DNA of 64,000 nucleotides from Taxillus chinensis (taxonomy: Eukaryota > Streptophyta > Magnoliopsida > Santalales > Loranthaceae), in NCBI GenBank assembly GCA_023512835.1, contig CM042087.1, positions 51,516,265 through 51,580,264 on the forward strand, in the 5' to 3' direction. Positions 36,149-47,778 of this stretch are shown in pieces. Below the pieces are notes generated by a model. It was not told the origin of the DNA and ran no database searches. It saw only the letters and a program-made list of their open reading frames with translations. Both the position numbers and the translations under genes were made by a program. Positions within the stretch are counted from its first letter, which is position 1, and each line of letters opens with the position of its first letter.

Positions 36149-37934
36149 TGTCACGCCCGGATTTCCAACCCGAGGAAACCGGTACGTGACTCCCCATTCA
36201 CCCACACGGAGGGCAATGGGGTTGGATTACCGGATGCCACACAAGCAAGTCTAACAATTACAATAAATCAAATAAGCCACATCTTTATTTAATTCCAAAA
36301 CATCAAAGGTTCACAAAACAACCAAGTCCCTGATTCTGGTTCAATCCCTTAGTACATTCCCCTCCCCTGGGGTTACATAAATCAAAAAAAGTACATTCTT
36401 GAAATAAACAATAAAGTGGAGAGGGTCTTCCACCTTGGTGTATCCACCTAACGCCTGTAAGTCCCCTGGAAAACAAACAAACACGGTAGGAGGGGTGAGC
36501 AACCACGACCAAGTAGGGATCATGTCTCCCCAACCCATCCCATGTTCCTAGCATCTACATGCCATGTGTACAAGTGCGGTGTCGTGATACAATAATTTCA
36601 ACCAGACATAATAACAACCACATCAACAATTTACAATCTTCCACTGCCACACAGGCTAACACTTTAACCACAAGTGATTTAACCGCCTCTTCGAGGCCAA
36701 GTTATTTAACCGCCTCTTCAGCCAAGTGATTTAACCGCCTCTTCGAGGCCAAGTGATTTAACCGCCTCTTCAGGCCCCTGGTTTAACCGCCTCTCAGGCA
36801 AAGTTCTTTAACCGCCTCTTCAGGCCGAGATACCACAGTCAAGTACACAACACACATGGTCACTCAAGCATACAACCAAACACTTGGTGTGCACCCGTTC
36901 ACAAGCGCACAAACCCAACCATTCAGGCCATAGAGCAAACATCCAAAGCATACATACATACACTAAACCACAAGTCCAGTCACCGGGACATATTACCAAA
37001 CACATAATGGGCATACACACATGCTAAGTTCCCACAGGCATTTCATCAAACATGTAGCAGGCATGTCATACAGGCATTTTATCAAACACTTTTCATGCAT
37101 CACACAAACACCGAAACACCAAAATCGCCATTGAAGGCCAACATTCATATAGGAGGTCACACCTATATGAATTTACATATAAATAATATAACGAGATAAC
37201 TCATATTTCGCCTAGGACCCTAGGACAAAGGAGGATTTAGGAAGAACAGAATCCCTACCTTAAAAACAGATCTTCCTTGCTCCCGCGCTAAACGCCGTCC
37301 TCCCCACGCAAGATGCTCCGCAAGAACCCAAGCAACTCCCCTTCCTTCTCTCTCTCTAGCTCTCTCTCTCTCTACGACGCCGCAAGCAGTGAAGAGAACC
37401 CTAAACCTAAAACAGAGCTTCCCCTCCTTATATAGACAACACAACATCAAAACGACGTAGTTTTGATTAAGTGAATCCCAGGCATCAAAACGACGTAGTT
37501 TTGATCACACAAGTTAGCACCTTTCCGCACCCATATAGGCCAAAATACTCGGAATTTCAACATGGTCCTTTGGAGAAAGTTCATTAGAATGACAAAACCA
37601 AGGGAACCATGCAAAAATATGCCTGCACGCCAATTTGCACGTGAATTCCCCAATTCACGTGCAACTCCATATGCACTCCAAATGCTCTCAAACTTCACCC
37701 CTAGCCTCCTTGCATCATTTAGAAGACAACCACACTTGCACGTGAATTGGACCCATATCACGTGCACCTCACATATATGTCCATTTGGCCCGAAACTTCG
37801 TGGTAGATAGAGGACATCATTCTAAGCATCTTTCCTTTTGCACGTGAATTCATTGGAGTCCATTTACTAGGTCAAAATCTAGAAAAACTCCACTCAAAAG
37901 GTAAAACGACTAACTCAAGGTACGGGTCCTTACA
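36149..37934 (-). repeat. Tekay-1 5' LTR
   Basis: 1786 bp, close copy of 28854-30638 with scattered substitutions and short indels. It carries the same TATA box (near 37432), palindromes, G-box pairs and subrepeats (36668-36826). Confidence 0.95.
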
Positions 37935-37948
37935 CGAGTCGTGGGCCG

Positions 37949-40916
37949 GTGTTGGACCGGTGGGGTGCCATTACCCATGGATTGGAAGCCCCGACCTTTG
38001 ACGAGGATGGGTGGAGTAAAAGAGAGAGTGTGGCCGCAATTGTTGACCAATTTCGGGATATCTTCCCTGACCGGTTGAGGAGTTTACCTCCTAAGAGAAG
38101 TGTGGAGTTTACCATTGAATTGGTACCAGGACCGGCCCAATCTCCCGGAGTAGCATATCGTATGGGGCCAGCCGAGTTGAGGGAGCTTGAGAGGCAAATA
38201 GGGGAGTTGGTGGACTAGGGGTATATTAGATCCGAGTACCTCACCTTGGGGTGCTCCGGTGCTCTTTGCAAAGAAGGCGGATGGTACGCTTCACCTCGCA
38301 TAGATTATCGGAAAGCCGAATTGGCGAGTGTGAAGAACAAGTATTCGTTGCTTCGAGATAGATGACTGTTTGACCGAGTTGAGTGGGGCCCGGTGGTTTT
38401 CCAAGATAGATTTGTGGTCGGGGTACCACCGGTTGAGGGTTAGAGATGTGGACATCCCTAAGAGCGCTTTCCGATGCCGGTATGGGCATTATGAGTGGGT
38501 AGTGATGCCTTTTGGGCTCACTAATGCACCAACGGTGTTCATGTATTTGATGAACCGGTCTTTGCTCCATACTTGGATTCCTTTGTGGTGGTGTTTATAG
38601 ATGATATATTGGTGTATTCCAAGACCGAGAAGGAACATGTGAAACATTTGGCAACGATGTTACAAACTTTGAGGGGACCAGAGGTTGTTTTCTAAGTTTA
38701 ACAAATGTGAGTTTTGCATACGGGAGGTTCGTTTTCTTGGCCATGTGGAGTCAGTGAGAGTGTGAGGGTGGACCCGGCCAAGATTGAGGCTGTGTCATCG
38801 TTGGAGAGGAAAACCAATGTTTTTGAGATTCGTAGTTTCCTTGGCTTGGCAGGGGTACTACCATTGTTTTGTAGAGGGATTCTCCCGTTTGGCGGCTCCT
38901 ATGACGGCGTTGACCGGAAGGGAGTGAAGTTTGAGTGGATCGACAAGTGTCGGCGGGCGTTTGAGGCTCTCAAAACCCGTTTGACCACTACACCTGTGTT
39001 GAGGTTACCTAGGGAGGACGTCCCATATGAGGGATATTGTGATGCATCCAGGGTTAGTTTGGGGTGTGTGCTTATGCGGGAGCACGGTGTAATAGCTTAT
39101 GGGTTGAGGCAATTGAAACCTCATGAGCGGAATTACCCTACTCATGATCTTAAGTTGGCGGATGTCATCTTTGCCTTGAAGAGTTGGCATGATTATCTCT
39201 TGGGAGAAAAGTTTGTAGTGTTCTTAGATCACAAGAGCCTTGAGTACATCTTTACTCAGAAGGACTTGAATTTAAGGCGAGAGGAGATGGGTGGTGTATT
39301 TGCGGACCTTTGACTTTACTTTTGCCTATACCCCAGGCAAGGGCAATGTCGTAGGCGACGCGTTAAGAAGGAAAGGCAAGGCTGAGGTGGCAATGAGAGA
39401 GTAGACGCGATGGAGCAGTTGGCGATGTTGCGGTGCGGCTTTGTTGTTCATGATGGTAGGACAGTCTTTGAGTCCTATTGTTGTAGTGCACGAGTTGTAA
39501 CAATGCGTCCGGGAGGGACGGTTGGGTGACATTCGGTGTGAGGTTCTCCGTGCCCGTATTGAGGCTAGTGAGCTATCCGAGAACCGGACCGAGGGTCCCG
39601 AGCATGAGTTGTCTTTTCGGGGGCGGCTACTAGTGGCTTCTTCTCTCGGAGATGAGGTGATGAGAGAGTTTCATAAGTCTAGAGTTGTTGTGCATTCAGG
39701 GGGTACGAAGATGTACCATGCGCTTTGGGGGCATTTTTGGTGGCTTGGGATGTAGCTCGCTTTTGTTTCGAGGTGCCTCACTTATCAACAAGTGAAGGAT
39801 GAGTACCAACACCCGACCGGTGCGTTGCAACCGTTGCTAATAGCCGAGTGGAAGTGGGACCACATAGCAATGGACTTTGTGACCGGTCTTCCACCCACCC
39901 TGGGAGGAAAGACATGCTTTGGGTAATTGTGGATCGACTAACCAAGTCGGCCCATTCTCTTGCCATTCAAGAGCGGGATTCCATCGGGGCCTTGAGTCAG
40001 CCGTATGTGAACGAAATTGTGAGGCCGCGGGGGTGCCATCGTCGATTGTGTCGACAGAGATTCGCGGTTCACTTCCCGTTTACGGGCAGGCTTGCCAGGA
40101 GGCTATGGGGACACGGCTTAATTTGAGTATAGCCTTTCACCCCGAGGCGACGGTCGGACGGAGAGAACGAATCGGACATTGGAGGACATGTTAAGGGCTT
40201 GTGTGCTAGATTTTGGGGGTTCGTGGGCAGCTCACCTTCCATTGGTGGAGTTTGCCTACAACAACGGTTATCAAGCATCCATTGGGATGGCTCCTTTTGA
40301 GGCGTTGTATGGCGGGACCGTGCCGATCACCTTTGTGTTGGACCGACGTAGGCAAGGTAGCTCTTTTGGGACTACGGTTGGTTCAGGAGGCTACGGAGAA
40401 GGTGAAGTTGATTCGTCAGCGTTTGTTGTCGCCCCCAGGTCACGAAATCTTATGCGGATCAGCGGTGGCGACCTTTGGAGTTTTCTATGGGCGATCATGT
40501 GTTTCTTTGTGTTTCTCCACGTTGTGGACATCGACGGTTTGGGAGAGGTTCCAAGCTATCTCCTCAGTTTATCGATCCTTTTGAGGTTATGGCTCGTGTG
40601 GGGCCAGTGGCCTACCAGGTTAGCATTGCCACCGCGGTTGAATCGGGTGCACAATGTGTTCCATGTGTCCCGATTGAGGAAGTATCATCCTGACCCCACT
40701 CATGTGATCGATTGGGATGACATGTCCATGATGACATGTCCGTTGTTGAGGCCCTTATCCGTATCTTTGGATCGGCGGGAGAAGCTTTTGTGTGGTCGTG
40801 CTATTCCTTTGGTTCGTGTGCTATGGCAAGACTGCGGCATTGAGGAGGAGACCTGGGAACGTGAGTCCATGATGCGTGAGCAGCACCCAAAGTTGTTCGA
40901 GGATGAACAATCTTAA
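37949..40916 (+). pseudogene. Tekay-2 pol (RT, RNase H, integrase, chromodomain)
   Basis: [22 protein letters not shown] and [15 protein letters not shown] (38400-38550), with the active-site region [12 protein letters not shown] at about 38600. RNase H: YGLRQLKPHERNYPTHDLKL (39100-39160). Integrase: [11 protein letters not shown] (about 39920) and LPLVEFAYNNGYQASIGM (40235-40290). The last block, RAIPLVRVLWQDCGIEEETW to HPKLFEDEQS, is the chromodomain-like tail. Many frameshifts and stops. Confidence 0.9.
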
Positions 40917-41163
40917 GGGTGGGAGGTGGGCTGTCGTGATATGTTTTCTTGTATTAGTTGTTTATGATTTGGTATTTGTATTGTCTTTTTGACATGTGTT
41001 TGTATTTGAGATATGTTTTTGAGATTTAGACTTGTATTTGTGCTATGCGAATATGTGTTATATGTATGGTGATGCATGTGGTTATGTTTGTGGTGGTGCT
41101 TTGTTGTCGTCTTGTACTTGCATGTTGTTTCTTTTGAGGACGAAAAGTCTTAAGGGGAGAGGA

Positions 41164-42897
41164 TGTAATGACTGTGTTTTGGGATATGAAGAGTTAGTCA
41201 CGGTTATGCCTTTTGAGTGGCAATTGTTGGGTTTTAGGGAGTTTTATTTCGACACACATTGGCTAGAACACTTTGTTTGATGGTGAGTAAGCGAGGGGCA
41301 AGATTTGAGCCCAAGAGGAAGCTTTTTGGGGTTGCACGCGACAATGCACGTGACAATGGTTGTCACGGGCAGTGAGGTTTTTGCATGGGAGCCTTCCTAA
41401 CGATGTTCTAAAGCTTGGGGAAAAATCTTAGGGCATTTGGAGCTTGCACGTGACAATGGTCTTTGTTACGTGCAGCCATGTTTTTGCACCATTACCTTGG
41501 TTTTGTTATTCTAGTAATCTTTTCCCAAAAGGGCATGTTGGAATTGTGAATATTTTGTCTTGTATGGATGCGGGAAGGTTGTAGCTTGTGTAATCAAAAC
41601 TACGTCATTTTGATGCTGGGTTTCACTTAATCAAAACTACGTCGTTTTGATATTGAGGTGTCTATATAAGGATGAGGAGCCCTCCTATTTTAGGTTTAGG
41701 GTTTCTTTTACGCACGCCGCTGCGCGACTGAGAGAGAGAGAGAGATAGAGAGAGGAGAGTTTCCGATCGCTGCCGTGGTGGTTCGCGTGGGTGGACGGTG
41801 TCTAGCGTGGAAGCAAAGAGCAGGAGGACACTTACAAGGTAGGGTTCTGTTCTTCCTTGGACCTATCCCAGGGTTATGGCCTTGTGGTATGCGATTTGTA
41901 ACTGGATATATTATATGTAAATCCATATAGGAGTTGAGATGTATGGATGTTGGCCTTCAATGGCGTGTATGTGTTTGATATTATGCCTGTGAGGCCATGC
42001 GTGTTATGTGTTTGATATTATGCCTGTGAGGCCATGCGTGTTATGTGTTTGATATTATGCCTGTGAGGCCATGCATGTTATGTGTTTGATGTTATGCCGG
42101 TGTGGCTATGGTTAAAAAATGTTTGATGTTATGCCTGAATGGGTGAGATGTATGTTAAGTGTTTGGTGTTATGTCGGTGAGAGTAACAGTGGAGCCTAAG
42201 AAGCTTGAGAGGCCGAGGCAATGTCCGTGGAGCCTAAGAAGCCTGAGAGGCTAAGGCAATCCTGGTGTACCTGAGGAGCCCGAGAGGCCGTGGTAATGTT
42301 AGTGAGACCGACTAAGGAGCCTGAGAGGCCGAGTTAATGTTGGTGGGACTGACTGAGGAGCCTTTATGGGCGAGGCAATGGTTGTACTTGTTCGTGGCTT
42401 GTTGTGTATAGTATTGATTATGACTGTTTAAATGTAATTACCACGACGCACTTTGTGCACATCTTCATGTAGATGGTAGGAGCATGGGATGGGTTGGGGA
42501 GACATGATCCCTACTGAGTTGTGGTTGCTCACCCCTCCTTTGTGTTGTTTTCTTCGGGGACCTACGGGCGTTAGGTGGGAACACCAAGGTGGGAGACTGT
42601 CTACTTTTTGGCTTTGTTTAATGTTATTTGTGTTATGTAATCCTGTTGAGGCCTTGTAACCCCACTCTGGGGGAGATATTATAATGAGGTTTGAAATATA
42701 ATAAAGGCATGTGGTTTGGTTGTAAACCTTTATGGTGATTTCAATTTCTTAAATATATGATTTGTCTTTCGAATATGTCTTGTGGAGGTGTATGTTGTCC
42801 TGTGTGGGAATGTTCGTATCCTACCCCCTTATCCACCGCGTGGGTAAAGGGGGAGTCACGAACCGGTTTCCTCGGGTTAAAAATCTGGGGCGTGACG
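41164..42897 (+). repeat. Tekay-2 3' LTR
   Basis: Starts TGTAATGACTG after the polypurine tract AAGGGGAGAGGA and ends GGGGCGTGACG, with the final A lost or changed to G. TATA box TATATAAGG at 41662. Two diverged copies of the ATCAAAAC palindrome lie upstream (41595-41655), and G-box-like pairs at 41347/41364 and 41447/41467. Two subrepeat arrays are present at 41969-42115 and 42183-42370. Confidence 0.9.
41969..42370. repeat. Two subrepeat arrays in Tekay-2 LTR
   Basis: First, about four 37-bp units with TTTGATATTATGCCTGTGAG (41969-42115). Then about five units with GAGCCTAAGAAGCTTGAGAG (42183-42370). They occupy the same LTR region as the CCGCCTCTT array of Tekay-1 but have different sequence. 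Confidence 0.85.
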
Positions 42898-43905
42898 ATT
42901 CCGAGTGGGAAACAGTTAGAAGAACTAGTGGTACGAAGCCAACGGATGTTGAAGTTCCAAATGATGTAGAGGAGATCCATAATGAAAAAGGGAAAGAAAA
43001 GATGGAAGAGCCTGAGAAGACAAGTGTAGAAGATGGGACAAGTCATCCTAACACGGGAGTGGTGGGGCGACCACTACCTTATAAGCCTCCTCTTCCTTAT
43101 CCTCAAAGGCTACGCAAGCAAAAACGGGATGCTCGGTTTGAGAAATTTTTAGAAATCTTTGAAAGGTTGGAAGTGAACATACCTTTAATAGAGGCATTGG
43201 CACGAATGCCGAATTATCTCAAATTTTTGAAAGAGCTAGTGGCCAAGAAATGGAGGTATGAAGATTATGAGATTGTAGCTCGACAAATGAGATTAGTGCA
43301 ATGGTGCACCATAAACTACCACCAAAGTTGAAGGATCCTGGTAGTTTCACTTTACCCCGTATCATTGGTGGATCGGAGTTTGAGCAGGCTCTTTGTGATC
43401 TGGGAGCGAGTATCAATCTTATGCCGATGTCTATTTATCGGCAATTAGGGTTGACAGGAATGAAGCCAACTTCAATATCACCCCGGTTCTTGATAGATCA
43501 GCGAGAAAGCCTGAGGGGATAATTGAAGATGTGTTAGTAAAAGTTAACCATTTTATTTTTCCAGCAGATTTCGTTGTGTTGGAAATGGAAGAAGATCGAG
43601 GAGTCCAGTTGATCCTTGGCAGACTATTCTTGCGCACGTGTCGTGCGTTGATTGATATTAGCTTAGGGGAGTTAACTCTACGTATTGATGATGAAGCTAT
43701 TGTATTTAATATGCATAAAGCCATGAAATTCCTTGAGGAATATTCGAGTTGCTATTGGATTGATGATATAACAACTTTGGTTGATGATTATTTTGGGGAA
43801 AACATTATGTCGAGTGACTTGGACTTAGCATTGCAGCAAGTGGATTATGTTGAGACTAGTCCAAGGGAAGGAAATGAGCTGTTAGCTGAACTTGAAGAAA
43901 AGTAG
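42898..43905 (+). pseudogene. Athila-1 gag C-terminus and protease
   Basis: The gag end shows the Athila hallmark PPLPYPQRLRKQKRDARFEK and FLEIFERLEVNIPLIEALA. After a frameshift at about 43300, the protease reads ALCDLGASINLMPMSIYRQL, the Asp-Leu-Gly-Ala-Ser form of the active site usual in Athila, then LGRLFLRTCRALIDI. A frameshift at about 43520 splits it. Confidence 0.88.
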
Positions 43906-44339
43906 AAAGAAGCAAGAGAGGAGTTACCTGAGTGGAAAGAGTTACCGGAACATTTGAAATATGAATTTCTTAACTCTTCAAGCGGGTATCCTGTGATAGT
44001 TGCAGCATGTCTTTCTAATGAGGAGAGTATTCGATTGCTAGCAAGATCTTGCAAAAGTATAAAAAGGCTTTAGCATGGACAATTGATGATATTAAAGGAA
44101 TCGGTTCATGAACTTGCATGCATAAAATTCTTATGGAAGAATCGCACACACATTTAGTGGAAAGGCAACATAGATGAACCCTTCCATGAAAGAAGTTGTA
44201 AAAAGGGAAGTACCGAAATGGCGGGAAAGCTGGAATCATTTATGCTATTTCGGATAGTAATTGGATTAGTCTAGTCCAGGTTGTACCTAAAAAGGGCGGA
44301 ATGACTATGGTCCGGAATGCGAAGAATGAGTTGATACCT

Positions 44340-45654
44340 ACTTAGATCGAATCGGTAGCGAGTCTATATTGATTACGGAAAACTTAACAAGGCCACTCGC
44401 AAGGATCATTTCCCCTTGCCTTTTATTGACCAGATGTTGGATAGATTAGTTGATTACCCTTATTATTGCTTCCTTGATGGTTATTTTGGGTACAACAAAA
44501 TTTGTTATTGCTCCAGAGGATCCGGAGAAAACTACATTTACGTGCCCTTTCGGTACATTGCTTTTCGACGGATGCCTTTTGGTCTATGCAACGCTCCAGG
44601 AACTTTTCAAAGATGTATGATGGCGATATTTCAAGGCCTGGTTGAAGAAATTATAGAAGTCTTCATGGATGATTTTTCTCGTATTTGGGTCATCCTTTGA
44701 GTGTTGTTTGAAAAATACTGGAGACAGTCCCGATTCACTTGTGAGGAAAAAGATCGGCTTTGAATTGGGAGAAATGTCATTTTATGGTCCGAGAGGGTAT
44801 TGTGCTCAGCCATAAAGTGTATCAAGAACAGTTTGGAGGTTGATAGAGGGAACATATCAATTATTCAAAATTTACCTCTACCAACAAGTGTAAAAGGAGT
44901 TAGAAGTTTTCTAGGCCACGCTGGGTTTTATCGCAGGTTTATTAAAGATTTTTCCAAGGTTGCAAAGCCCTTGTGTTGTTTGTTGGAGAAAGATACTCCA
45001 TTTGAGTTTCCTGAGGACTGTTTGAATGCATTTAAAGTTTTGAAAGCAAAGCTAGTTTCAACACCGGTGATAGTTGCTCCCGATGGACTCGGCCTTTTGA
45101 GTTGATGTGTGATGCTAGTGACTATGCTATGGGTGCGGTTCTAGGTCGGAGGAAAGAGAAGAGTTTCAGGGCAATCTATTTCGCTAGCAAAACTCTTGGG
45201 GCAGCTCAGCGAATTATACAACTACGAGAGAAGGAATTATTAGTAGTGGTTTATGCTTGTGATAAACTCGGACCCTATTTGTTGGGCACCAAGGTAGTTG
45301 TTTACACAGATCATGCTACTATTCGTTATTTATTCAGTAAGAAAGATGCAAAGCCCAGGTTGATTACTGGGTATTACTCCTTCAAGAATTTGATATAGAG
45401 ATCGGGGATACAAAAGGGACATCAAACACAATAGCTAATCATTTATCAAGGCTTGGACAAGGAGAAGCAGTGAAAGATGAATTAGATATTTTAGAGTCTT
45501 TTCCTGATGAAGCTATATTATCTTGTGAAGTCAAGCTGCCATGGTTTGCTGATATTATAAATTATTTGGCATGTTCCTATATTCCACAAGACTTTACATA
45601 TCAGCAAAAGAAGAAATTTCTGATTGAAGTCCGGAGGTACATTCGGGATGATCC
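44340..45654 (+). pseudogene. Athila-1 reverse transcriptase, RNase H and start of integrase
   Basis: RT: PFIDQMLDRLVDYPYYCFLD, FRRMPFGLCNAPGTFQRCM and the catalytic FMDDFS (about 44670). Then FLGHAGFYRRFIKDFSKVAK (44905-44960). RNase [15 protein letters not shown] and [20 protein letters not shown] (45105-45240). The integrase start, with RRYIRDDP, is cut by copia-2 at 45654 and resumes at 54441. Frameshifts near 44690, 44790 and 45095. Confidence 0.9.
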
Positions 45655-47261
45655 TGGAATTCCCAGGACACGCACCGAGAAGGGGGGGGGGGTGAATCGG
45701 TGTATCAATTTAATTTTTACCCCTTTTCTTATTTACCCCTGATGATCTCTTTAGTCAACTCAATTTCCGTATTTGTATGCCAAATAAAAAGAAACAACAA
45801 AGATAAGGCACACAACAATTACGTGGTTCACCCTACAATGTGTAGAACTACGTCCACGGCGTGATTAGCAATTTGCTAACCACGGAATCTCCGCTATGCG
45901 ATTTAGGATAAGACACTACTACCCAAGGCTCACTGCCTCGATACAAGTTTAGGGTCTCTGCCCTTGGGTTCACTACCCAATTACAATCTTCTCACAATCA
46001 AAACAATGACCGAATCACACCGATTCCAGCCTTACAATCATAACAAATTGATTTCTCAAATTCCACACCTAAACAACCAAAATGCAAGTTGATTTTGATC
46101 ACCAACCTGTGAGAAATCAAAATAAGAAGCTCTTGTTGTTGTAGACTAACCCTTTAACTCTAGGGTTCTTCCTTCGACCTCTTGAATGATCGGAACACGC
46201 TCCTTGTGACTGGATCTTGATCTTCGGTTGATTCACGATCACTATAGCTCTCTTTTTCTCAAATATAAACAATAAAATTGCTCTGAAGCTATCTCTCCTA
46301 ACACCCACATAAGATAGGACGAAAATTATGGTATATATATCACCATATAACCCTAATCTCCTCCCATATAATCAGCGGACTAGCTCCCTGACCATTGATC
46401 TCTTTCTTTGAGTTAATATCCACCCTTGGATCTAGGTTAAAGCCTCTCTCTTAACCTAATCCAACAGCCAAATCTCCACCATTGATCTATTCTTGGATAT
46501 AATATTATCCATTGAATCAAACTTATTTAAATGAAATAATCTTAACCATTGGATCAAGCTCACCTTAATCAACAGATCTCGGCCATACATCTAGCGAACT
46601 CGATCCGCATGTGCGATGTCGGTATGTTGACCATAACTTTCTCCACAGAGCTCAAATTCACTTGAAGTCAAAAGAAAAGATGTAGATCCTTAAGTCCTCT
46701 ATCCACCCCTAAAATATGGTGAAATTCTGAGCTAAAAATAAACCTGCACACATCATCCTATTTGCACACGATATCATTTTCGATGGCTATTTTGACCTAG
46801 AAGTAGGTCTCAAACTTTTTCACGTGCAGAACAAAAGTTGCTCCAAATAATGTCATAAACATGTCCTCAAAATTTCAGAGCAATCGGACAAGAATTGCAT
46901 TTGCACGTGATATGGCGTTTTCACGTGCGAGCCCAATTGGCTCAAAATTAGGCCATAAACATGTCCTCAAAATTTCGGAGCAATCGGACAAGAATTGACT
47001 TTGCACGTGAAATGGGCTTTTCACGTGCGAGCCAAATGTGCTCCAATTTCTCTAGTGAGTCCCCCATAAACCGTAGATCAATAATGCCTTCGCACGCAAT
47101 ATTGATTGTAGCTCCAAACTTCATTAAAATACTATTTTTGCATGTGATAATATCTCCTTCTCTGGACCTCCTCTTTCTTTCATATGGTGCAATCAAAGGT
47201 TGACAACAATGACAACAACAATCAGCATGCCAACTCTCAACAACTCACATTGGGAATAACA
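45655..47261 (-). repeat. copia-2 3' LTR
   Basis: 1607 bp; minus-strand start TGTTATTCCC. A G-run of about 12 lies near 45681. TATA-like GATATATATACC (minus) near 46335. G-box pairs at 46904/46922 and 47004/47022 and a single G-box at 46821. Confidence 0.95.
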
Positions 47262-47275
47262 ATCTCCCCCTTTGG
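47262..47275 (-). other. copia-2 polypurine tract
   Basis: Minus strand AAAGGGGGAGAT directly before the LTR start TGTTATTCCC. Confidence 0.9.
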
Positions 47276-47778
47276 AATTGTTGGCAACCACAACAACCAC
47301 TTGTCTCTCTACTTTGCCATCGTTGACATCTCACTACTTTGTCGGTCACTTCACATAATGGGTTCAACTCGCTGTAACCTGTTGAACTACTTAACATAGA
47401 CTGCAATCGGAAATCCCCTTCAATATGATATTACACCTCCTGCAAAAAACAATTCTCGTGTGCAGTCATCATACACACACTCCCCCCTATATATGACTTC
47501 TCATATTAATCTTGCACTCTACTATGCTGCAGACCTTCCTCGACGAGATGATAATTAATGATAGTTCTCCCCCTGGAAACAACTCCCCGATAGAAGGTTA
47601 ACTCCCCCTATCGAGGACATCTCTCCCTCTTTCTGGAACATCTCTCCCCCTTTGACAACAATTCCAAAGAATTGAAATAGGGCGTCGTACAACACGTCCT
47701 CTGCAAAGTAGATACTACCTGAAAGAACTAGGGGTTCTCATAGGAACCTGGAGGGTATCCTGGGGTTATCCTACTCCC

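Larger units (their letters stand above)
28854..37934 (-). mobile_element. Ty3/gypsy chromovirus, Tekay lineage (Tekay-1), both LTRs, 9.1 kb
   Basis: Minus-strand element with LTRs at 28854-30638 (3') and 36149-37934 (5'). Primer site and polypurine tract are in place, and gag, protease, RT, RNase H, integrase and a chromodomain-like tail follow in gypsy order. The plus-strand left edge reads TGTCACGCCCC and the right edge GGTCCTTACA. The frames are interrupted by frameshifts throughout, so it is not autonomous. The 5-bp flanks differ (GCGAT left, CGAGT right), and the right flank is Tekay-2 pol. Confidence 0.95.
37935..42897 (+). mobile_element. Second Tekay-lineage element (Tekay-2), 5'-truncated
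   Basis: Plus strand. The sequence starts abruptly at 37935 in the protease-RT linker (CWTGGVPLPMDWKP), exactly at the end of the Tekay-1 LTR. RT, RNase H, integrase and chromodomain run to the stop at 40914-40916, then polypurine tract (41150-41163) and 3' LTR (41164-42897). The 5' LTR, gag and protease are absent. It is the same lineage as Tekay-1 but clearly diverged. Confidence 0.93.

Noticed and set aside
42893..42900. CGAT shared by 28850-28853 and 42896-42899 as a target duplication for the whole 28854-42897 block
   Set aside because: It would require LTR ends at odds with the TG/CA termini; a four-base match is expected often by chance.
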